Below, one piece after another: positions 56,141 to 64,000 of a stretch of 64,000 nt of DNA. Source of the DNA: Chionis minor (taxonomy: Eukaryota; Chordata; Aves; Charadriiformes; Chionididae); NCBI GenBank assembly GCA_013398295.1, contig VZSF01001151.1:1-64000 (forward strand), given 5' to 3'. The translations under genes were made by a program, and so were the position numbers. The stretch's first letter is position 1. Each line of letters opens with the position of its first letter. The notes under the pieces were generated by a model that ran no database searches, was not told the origin of the DNA, and was given only the letters and a program-made list of their open reading frames with translations.

Positions 56141-59100
56141 ACTCCACTGAAGCACTGCTGCCTCATGACAAGGCTCCACACCGTTCCAGCATTCCTTCCA
56201 CCCATCATCCTGGCGCTTCCTCTCCACCACGGCACGTCCACGCACTCGCTGTGGAAATGGTTCCTTCAAACTGGAGAGAACAAATCCCAGAGCGTGTCCT
56301 GCACGGGAAGTTTCACACAGGGACCTCTCAGCATCGTCCCTGCGTGAATTCAAGGTGACAGTGACATCCTGAGGATCTCACAGATTCTCTGATTTTCGGC
56401 AATTTCAGCGGTTTCACCTTCTCCTTCCCAGTGACCGCGTGTTCTGCGCCCTGCCCGGAGCGGGGAGACGACCCCTCTGAACACGCCGGTGAGAGCGCTC
56501 GCAGGAGGGCCGTGAGGGGCCGACGCTGCGGACAAGGGCGATCTGGGGGTTGCACCACCTCTCCCCACCCTCTTCCCTGCTGGGGACCCCGCAGCCCAAG
56601 TGCTCACCAGCAGCCTGGCCAAAAACCAGCGCAGGGGGCAGACCCGGGAGCGGACTTTGGCTCTCTGCTACGGACACGACTGGGTTTGACGGGAAAGAAA
56701 GCAGCAGGCAACCAAAAGGGCAGAATCAGCATCTGGAGCAATTCAATTTGAAATTAATTACATAAATTATGTAATGAGAAAAGATTAGCTAAATGAGTGT
56801 TTCTGCACGAACTCGGAAGGCAGATAGCATGACCACAGCCCGTGCCTTGAGCGCACTCCTGCTCTGCGTTAACACTCTCCACAGCATCTCATTTGGTGGA
56901 TTTGGCGACTGAAATATTTCAAGTTTCAGACAAAGATAAATTGAGGTCTGCAGCATTTGCTCTTTCCCCCTAGTTAAGCTCCTGCCGGAGTCCCCGACGG
57001 CACCTCGGTGACAGCAGGCCCGTCGGTGCCAGTCCCAGCAGAGCTCCGAGCTGAACGTGAGCGAAGCGTCATCTCGAGCTGACACCGTCACATAATGGCT
57101 GACCTTGGGCTGCTTCTGAAGAAAATGAATTAGCTTACTGAGGTAGTCAAGTGGAAAGCTGAAACTATCATTTTCCAAAGATATTCAAGGTAAAAAGCCT
57201 CAGGGACAATCTTTTGTCAGTTTCTGAGACTTGATTAACTGCCTTAATTCCACATGATTAATGGCTTTCAAATCTCAGGAGACCCAAGTCTCGGTACACA
57301 TCGTATGACTGGACAGTCTTCAAAAAAGCCTTTCTCCGAAGACCCCTACGAGCTGCTGCAGAGCCACAGCCACCAGTGTCCCCAGCAGACCCTACAACCC
57401 TGAGCCTTCCTCACGCAGGACCGTCCTCCTCCCGTCCCACCCACGTCACACACAGCGGGGCTGCAGAGACCACACATCCCACCAGCCGCGAAGAGCTGTT
57501 TGCCTACCACGGGTGGACGGTGGCTGTCTCACCCGCTGCAATCCCGGAGGGAAACACGTCAGCTGGAAAAATGACTAGTGACAACCCCCTCGACGGGTGC
57601 CAGCTGTGAGGTGCCCAACACGTTCCTCTGGGAGCGTTCAGGAGCTGGCCCACTGACCTACGCATCACGCCAGAGCGGTACGAGCACAGCAGGACCACGG
57701 CAAGGAGTGGAGTTACCCAGAGATCTCCTCACGCGGACTGACAGGACTCTCGCAAGAGGGGACAGAACTGGTGTAGACACCCCAAGACTGGCAGGGGTAG
57801 GAGCTGACCAGTGAAGCTGCAGGTCTCAGATGGACAGAAAGACTGGGAAGACGGAAAGACTTGAGGCCATGCCGTCGGAAAAGACACGCTATTGCCCCAC
57901 GGCTGCTGAAGAACCGCTTTGCAGCACAGGCTGAGGACAAGTGCCACCACTTTGTTCCCGCAGCGCTAACGAGGAAAGGGACGGCTGTGCGTGTGGCAGT
58001 CCGTCCGAGCAGACACCAACCACTTGCCACTTTCATCTTGAAGGACCAGATGTTTGCAGCCACACAGAGAAAAGGACAGACTCAAAAATCAAACTGGCTC
58101 ATGTGGGTTGCTGTTCATAGTTGTGAAAAGCCCATGTTAAATACCTCCTTGGTGGCCCACTCCGTGCTTACTTGGGCTCCACAAAGAGAAAAAAGATGTG
58201 GGCTTAGGAACAAAGCGGCACCACAGTAGAAAAAACAGATGGAGTCACACAAGTGGTGGCTGAAGAGAACTCTGAGGGGTTCTGGTCCTACCTCTAACTT
58301 GACGTGAGACCATCGCCAACACTAGACCCAGTCCTCAACGCCTTTGTCCACTGAGTCCGTAGGGGAGGGAAGGAAAGCGGAGGGGAGGAAGGCACAGGGG
58401 GGAGCTGAGGTGAGGAGGAGCTTTTTCCAAAGGCTCAGTTCTGTGCAGACCTGCAGGGCCATGCTGCACTGCAGGTGCCACCACACTACAAACCTGCACA
58501 CCGTCAGCGACCAAAGAGGTGGCTCCTGTCCTCCCTCATTTTGCCGATTTCTCAGTCGCCAGTGCTTATGTCCTGCATTTGGAAGGGGAGAGCCGGCTTC
58601 TCTGCACCCCGCTTCAAGCTCCTCACTGAAGAGCTGCAACGAGGGAGATGCAGGCACCCCGTGAAGAGGTCTGCTGCACCCAGGCTGGTGGGAAGGGGTG
58701 GAGGAGCAGTGTTCCCAGCATCTGGCTTGGTGCTTAGCCAAGGAGACAAAGTTCTGTCAGCAGAAGGCGGCTTCTAACCTCCCTTCACTAGCCACAGAAG
58801 CCTAGTCCCTACGGTGGGCACCCTCCAAGCCTGGACAATGAGGAACACTTCCTTTTGCCAGGATCAAGTCAGTCAGCCGAAACTCCTACCTCAGCGTCCC
58901 TCTCGCTGCCAGAGGAGTCTGCTGGACGTCAGTGGATAACCACAAGCCACAATACCCTTCTGTATCTCAGGGACCAGGGCTCTACTATTTCAGGGACATC
59001 TCTTTTGCTCTCCAACAGAAATGACGTTAGAGTGCGAGAAAGGTGTTCAGAGTTCGTCTCTATTTCCATGTCCCGCTGAGAATCACCAGGTCCTTCAGCA

Positions 59101-59334
59101 GCCCCTAAGCTCTTTAGAGCCACAAACGATGCTTTGGGTGTCACCTGTGGCACCTGTACAAGAGATCTGGGACACAGAGATGTGTCCAAAAATGGTGGAA
59201 ACAAACCTCAAGAAAACGATCAAAACTCTACTGAAGAGTTAGTAAACCCCTGCTGATTACAGCTGCTGTCCATGTGTGCAACCGTAACAGCCAAAACCAA
59301 TTCCGTTCTCTTCAGTGATCACTAGTGGACGCTC

Positions 59335-59360
59335 CCAAGGGATGCGTGGGCATCCCTTGG
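59335..59360. repeat. Perfect 11-bp hairpin with 4-nt loop
   Basis: CCAAGGGATGC (59335-59345) and GCATCCCTTGG (59350-59360) are exact inverted copies around GTGG. Two further TGCCAAGGA words follow directly (59364-59382), so the right arm end was also copied in direct orientation. It fits a small local template-switch event. Confidence 0.85.
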
Positions 59361-60864
59361 AATGCCAAGGAGTGCCAAGGAAGCCCAGGCAAGCGTGTTT
59401 CAGTCTTGCAACCTGAAGTGGTGGCCACAATGCTAATGGGAAAGAGAAACATAGGAAAAGAAAGACGGAAGCATTGGCCTCATGGCTTCATATGACGCTT
59501 CACATCAGCACGTGTTCTCCAAATGAATAACGCTTGTTTCACGGTTCGTGGCAAACTCGGTGATGTTGAGCGTTTGGACTTCTTATTACAAACAAAATTA
59601 AATTAATGTGTTGAATGAGTATGAAGTGGTTAAGTACACAGGCACCACACAGGTCTTATACAAGACATCAGTAAAACACTGGTAGCTGAATCATTAATCA
59701 CTTGTCAAAGGTTAAAACAGTAGAGCCTCCAGTAAAAATGCACAGCATTTTATGCAGCACCAGGTCCATAATGGATAAAAAATTCATCCCGTTTCTGCCC
59801 TCGTTAATAGAATGTGAGAACGGTGCATCTACAGGATCTATAAATAAACTACCAAGGCTGACTTGCTTCTACTGTACTTAATGGTAGGAAATTGCATGAA
59901 AGAGTTGCTCAGGCAGGCAGTGACCTTGAGGAGCTGACGTGAAGAGAATACCTACGGGCTGGTCGGGCTCTCCTGACGTGGGCTCCGCGCGAGGTTAACC
60001 CAGCAAACACGCAGCAGAGCTGCAATCCCCTGATTTGTATTATGGAAAGTCGGAATGTAGCTCACATGAGCGGAACTGACTTACACACGGATTGGATTAT
60101 TTTTTATTTATACAGAAAACGAAAGTGCTGCAGAGATCAATAGTTTGTATTCTCGGAGCGAAACACAAAACCTGGCTCTGTGGAAACAACTATTGAACTT
60201 CACTGGGCACCCGCTCACACACTTATTTATTTGTACCATTTTCCATTAAATGCCTCAGAGCTTTTCCTATTAAATGAATCCCTGCTGACTAAGGCCAGGG
60301 GCGGATAGTTTCTGTTAAAATACAGGCAACAGCTCATCTCCCTAGTGCTTCGCTATTCCGGATGCTCGCTGGACTGTCCCCCGCTGCCCATCCACTCAGA
60401 GGCAGGCGGAATTCCTCAGGCACTTGGGAGAAGAGTTGGAAGTTGAATTTGCAATCCCTGCCACAGCCCTGCAGTGCCCATGCCCGACCCTGCTCCCTGG
60501 CAGGGAAAGCATTTGGGAACAGGAGGATACTGTTCCCTCGAGGGAAGTCTTTCCCACCGTAGTACCTTCTTGTCATTGCTTATACCTTGGACAAGCTGTC
60601 CGTGTCTCAGTTTACATTTGCTACGCTAGGTCAACCCCAAGCTCATCTCTCTGGAACATTTCCGCTGCAATAAGTAGGCTGCTTTTAAGAAAGATAGCAG
60701 AGAAAAAATGTTGTTGTCTGTCTTAAATGCATTGTGCAGAAGGCTTTGTAGGGCAGAGGAAAACCCACTCAGATTTGGCCAAAAAAAAAAGCTTTGGAAA
60801 ATGGCAATTAACAGACTTGCCACTGGAATTCTTTGCCAGCGGCAGTTTAAAAGTCGGCAGAGAG

Positions 60865-61150
60865 CCCTTCTGCCCCGGGCAGGCTCCTCCAGGAGCGCCG
60901 GCGCGGAGCGCTGCGGGCTGGCTCTGGCAGTGCCCGGGGAGCCCACCTGCCCGGCCACGAGGAGACAAGCCAGGACAGTCGTGGGGCTTGAAGGAAGACG
61001 GCACGGAGACAACCAGGGAAACGCAAGGGGGAGACGGAGACGGCCTGTGCGCTGCCAGGAGACTGGGCATCAGCAGGTGGGGAAGCCAGGGAGGAAAGAT
61101 CTGGGAGCAAAGTGGGAATACCTGGGCAGGGAGAAACCTGAGACAGAAAG
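60865..61150 (+). promoter_or_regulatory. CpG-dense patch upstream of a consensus splice donor
   Basis: About 110 bp (60865-60975) contain roughly a dozen CpGs, far above the surroundings. Downstream, CAGAAAG|GTAAGTCT at 61144-61158 is a full match to the vertebrate 5' splice-site consensus. Together they would fit the promoter and first exon of a noncoding or 5'-UTR exon on the plus strand. No TATA box or initiator is evident, and the patch is short for a CpG island. This is a hypothesis. Confidence 0.25.
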
Positions 61151-61853
61151 GTAAGTCTGAGCGGCGGCTTGTGGGGAGAAGTCGTGCAGGTGAGGGGAGG
61201 CGAAGACCCAGGATCTGGCTGAGGAGCTGGGAAAACGGGGATGGGAACTGGAAAAGAAAGGAGAGAACAGGGTTGAGAAGCCTGGAAGGACTGGAATTAT
61301 TTATAGAAACGTGCAAGAACTGGAATGATGAGGAGGGACGAAGACAAGCTCGTGAGTGTGGGGCAAAAGGGCAGTGCTTACTGGACCACAGCCTCCAGTC
61401 TGGAACTGAATCCCAGATCCTCGTGCCTCACCATCTGCTGGCATCCCGCAGGAACGTGCATGTCCGGCTCCCCTCACGTGCTGGTGCGTAAATCACCCTC
61501 CCGCTCCCTTCACTCTGGTAGTGACAGAGATTGGTACGTGAATCTAAATGTCTCGGCTGAGATTTAAACAAAGGCCTTATCCCAGCGCCCATCTGCCCCC
61601 GCTGCCGCGAGGGAAGCCTTCCCCGCGTTACGCACACACAAGCAGGTCTAATTAAAGCTGTTGGAAGGAGCGCAGAGATCTGTGCAGAGGCTGAAAAGGT
61701 CACAAGGCTCTGAGTCCCAACAGGACAATTGAATTTCTTTTTCCACAAACACAACTACTAATAAAGAAACTTCAGTAAGGTCGTAAATCAAGTGTTAAAA
61801 TTTGAGGATACGTACTGGTCTTGTATAACTTAGCTAGACCCCTGTTACATGTC

Positions 61854-62248
61854 AGAGAATCACAGAAGGGTTTGGGTTGGGAGGGACATTAAAGACCACC
61901 CAGTCCCACCCCCTGCCCTCCCACCACACCAGGTTGCTCCAAGCCCCGTCCAACCTGGCCTTGAACCTCCAGGGATGGGGCAGCCACAGCTTCTCTGGGC
62001 AACCCCGGCCAGCGGCTCCCCACCCTCACAGGCAGGAATTTCTTCACAATATCCCATCTAAATCTCCCCTCTGCCAGTTTAAAGCAGCTCCCCCTCATCC
62101 TGTCACTACCCGCCCTTGTTAAAAGTCCCTCCCCAGCTTCCCTGTAGCCCCTTCAGATACTGGAGGCTGCTAAAAGGTCTCCCCGGAGCCTCCTCTTCTC
62201 CCGGCTGAACCCCCCCAGCTCTCCCAGCCTGTCCTCCCAGCAGAGGGG
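61854..62248 (-). mobile_element. CR1 LINE 3' fragment, group B copy 3
   Basis: This minus-strand CR1 starts with the reversed tail GAGAATCACAGAAGGGTTTG. On the minus strand the ORF2 end is read in two frames: PLCWEDRLGELGGFSREKRR near its 5' end and GRFRWDIVKKFLPVRVGSRW further on. It is truncated at CAGAGGGGCC (62248), close to the 5' edge of the group B copy at 8.4 kb. It contains the 25-bp motif duplicated at 4.6 kb only once. Confidence 0.93.
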
Positions 62249-64000
62249 CCAAACCAGAGTTGTAGGAGTGTGGACTCTGCAAACTGCCACTGCCTCACCG
62301 AACACGGAGATAAAGTTAAAAAGTACACTTCTCTCTGCTGGCTCTCCAAACTTCGCCTGGGGTTTGCAAGTCAAGTTAGGTTCTTGTTGACTCATGTATC
62401 TGCAGGGAACCGTGACCGCAAGTCAAATTCTGCTGTGTTTCACAAGCAGATTCTCAGTAGTCTTTGGAGACACCAGGGGAAGCTGACACAACACCTATTC
62501 TCCATTGTTTCCTCCAGAAATGTTATTTCCATCTGCCTTCTGCCCAACCGCGTCTTAGAAAACAGTAACCACGAACTCTTTTCACTGTTCCTGCAATTGG
62601 GAACATTACACATCAGCAGGGAAACAGCACTCCGTGGCCGTCCAGAGAGATAAAGCTGCTTTTCCCCTGAAGCCTACGCTGACTGCAGCACTGCCTGCAG
62701 GCTCTCTGAATTCCTCACAGCAACAACCCCGGCTCCTGCAAGGAGGTCTGGTAATCTCCCGCTTTCCCAGGGCACTGGCTAATTTCGGAATGTCAGCTCC
62801 AATCCAACAACTGTCCCTTAAAACCGACAAGACCAGCGTTAACCCGTGGTTAACAAATGTGAAACCTCTGCAAGACAAATGTTAACCCTTTGCCGAGTCT
62901 TATCCCTTTAATCTGGAGTGAAACTGGAACGCTCAAAATACTTCGCAATAGCCAGGAAAAGAAGCATTTTAACACTTTTGGAAGTGAAGTGAAGTTTCCC
63001 AAACGTGTGGAAAACAAAGGCATGCCCCAAAACCGAATGCAAACGTGAACGCGGCCAGTGTGGCATGGCGGGACGGGTGGTGACATGTGCTGCCACAGGT
63101 TTAGCAGGTGACTTTGGGATGGTCACTCGTGTAGCCCCAGCTCAGTCTCGCTTTCTAAAAGACAACGGAGAAAAGGATGGGTGCCCCCGGGCTCGCCTGC
63201 AGCGTGCTGTGGGACCTGCAGATGGCAAGTGCTGCCCAGATTCAGGTGTCTGTATTACAGGGCTCTTCCAACCACAAACTGGTCACAACACTGGGCCATC
63301 ACCAAAGCCATTCTTCTTTTCCCAGAGACAGAAACGAGTGTCCATTCCCAGCTCAGAGTTATCCCAGGCTTTTTATGATCACTCTGATACTTGCGCTATT
63401 ATGAATTTTAGTGTCAGCCCAAATTAAATTCATTTTACAGTACGTATTTATTTTCCTGCTTCTTAATAGAACCATTTGGAAACCTACTGGACACCTCAAA
63501 CAACAATACTATTTTTTCTTTATGGCAACAAAAAGGGTTCTTTTGAGTTTCTTTTCTCAGGGAGAGCAGGCAGCAAGGGCAGCACCCCAGCTTGCACAAG
63601 AATGTACTTTTCTACAGACTGTTTGTACACAAAACTATTCAGGAATTTAGCATTTCCAAGCTGTCATTTTGTCACGCTACTGTCTGTTAATTATAATTCC
63701 TTATGCCGGGGGAAGGAGTGGGGAGCAGAAACTGGAAATTTCTTTGTTAAGGGAAATTTTCTTTGTCTCCCCTATAGCGAGCAAAGAAAACCTGCCTCAT
63801 CTTATTGTAATTTCATGACCCACAGCATGAGCTGCTGAAAAAATCCTCAGTAATGGTACTTATCACCAACGCAGAGTGCTGGACTCTTCCTTTAATCTTC
63901 ATTATAACCAAAACTGTAGAAAGGCTCCAGAATACCTGGCCAGAACAGAATGTTTGTGCCTGGAAGGGCACCAATGTTGCTTCCAGACTGAAAAGTTTCT
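62249..64000. other. Single-copy sequence to the window end, no gene recognised
   Basis: Frames of up to 140 codons (63005-63427) overlap each other and have no motif. The last 600 bp are AT-rich. No repeat is recognised. Confidence 0.45.

Larger units (their letters stand above)
56141..61853. other. Single-copy sequence, no gene recognised
   Basis: The AT-rich island at about 59500-59900 is a candidate conserved noncoding region. A hairpin lies at 59335-59360. A CpG-dense patch (about 60865-60975) precedes a consensus splice donor at 61150/61151. A 254-codon open frame covers 60727-61491 without a recognisable domain. Otherwise no gene or repeat is seen. Confidence 0.45.

Noticed and set aside
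56084..56353. Minus-strand frame with a repeating MGWDG peptide
   Set aside because: It is a translation of the GGGAT part of the pentanucleotide array.
60727..61491. 254-codon open frame on the plus strand
   Set aside because: Low-complexity Gly/Arg/Glu-rich reading of purine-rich DNA, no domain, and a 197-codon antisense frame covers the same stretch. The splice donor inside it argues against one continuous coding exon.
1..64000. tRNA, rRNA, snRNA genes, CRISPR arrays, bacterial operons
   Set aside because: I looked for tRNA A/B-box pairs, regular spacer arrays and ribosome-binding sites and found none that hold up; the sequence type is vertebrate.

Overview
The window looks like bird nuclear DNA. 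The strongest evidence is a set of CR1 non-LTR retrotransposon fragments whose 3' ends carry the avian CR1 tail (ATTCTATG-type octamers, seen as CATAGAATCACAGAATC when reversed). They are accompanied by endogenous-retrovirus-type solo LTRs with TG...CA ends and short target-site duplications. CR1 also occurs in turtles and crocodilians, so 'bird' is an inference, though a strong one. I recognised no host protein-coding exon, tRNA, rRNA, CRISPR array or other classical gene. The open frames present are short, overlap on both strands and show no family motif except where they read CR1. The sequence behaves as intergenic or long-intron DNA.

Layout: single-copy sequence is interrupted by 14 CR1 pieces. 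Five belong to one very homogeneous group, here called A, at 0.8, 35.1, 39.0, 41.1 and 47.0 kb, all on the minus strand. Three belong to group B (4.6, 8.4 and 61.9 kb) and three to group C (9.6, 33.3 and 45.7 kb). Two are older coding-region relics on the plus strand (46.4 kb from the reverse transcriptase, 51.5-52.2 kb from the endonuclease/RT linker and beyond). One is a 40-bp 3' stub at 55.95 kb that runs into a 150-bp pentanucleotide array. LTR material sits at 42.7-43.5 kb (839-bp solo LTR, minus), 49.7 kb (76-bp remnant with both LTR termini) and 50.1-50.6 kb (about 544-bp LTR, plus).

The single-copy part alternates GC-richer stretches with AT-rich islands rich in ATTA/TAAT words (about 6.6-7.0, 22.1-22.6, 24.3-24.7, 34.2-34.5, 37.3-37.6, 42.2-42.6, 49.1-49.5 and 59.5-59.9 kb), which look like candidate conserved noncoding elements. 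The most striking unexplained structures are: a 29-bp inverted repeat at 12.14-12.23 kb whose two arms each hold a perfect PBX-MEIS composite site; a 72-nt fold-back at 30.96-31.03 kb with a perfect 22-bp stem; CTCF-like motifs carried by all three group C CR1 copies; and a CpG-dense patch followed by a consensus splice donor at 60.9-61.15 kb.

There is no operon or pathway here. Any function is likely to be regulatory or from noncoding RNA. One assembly flaw is visible: a single N at 4662 between two identical 25-bp copies.
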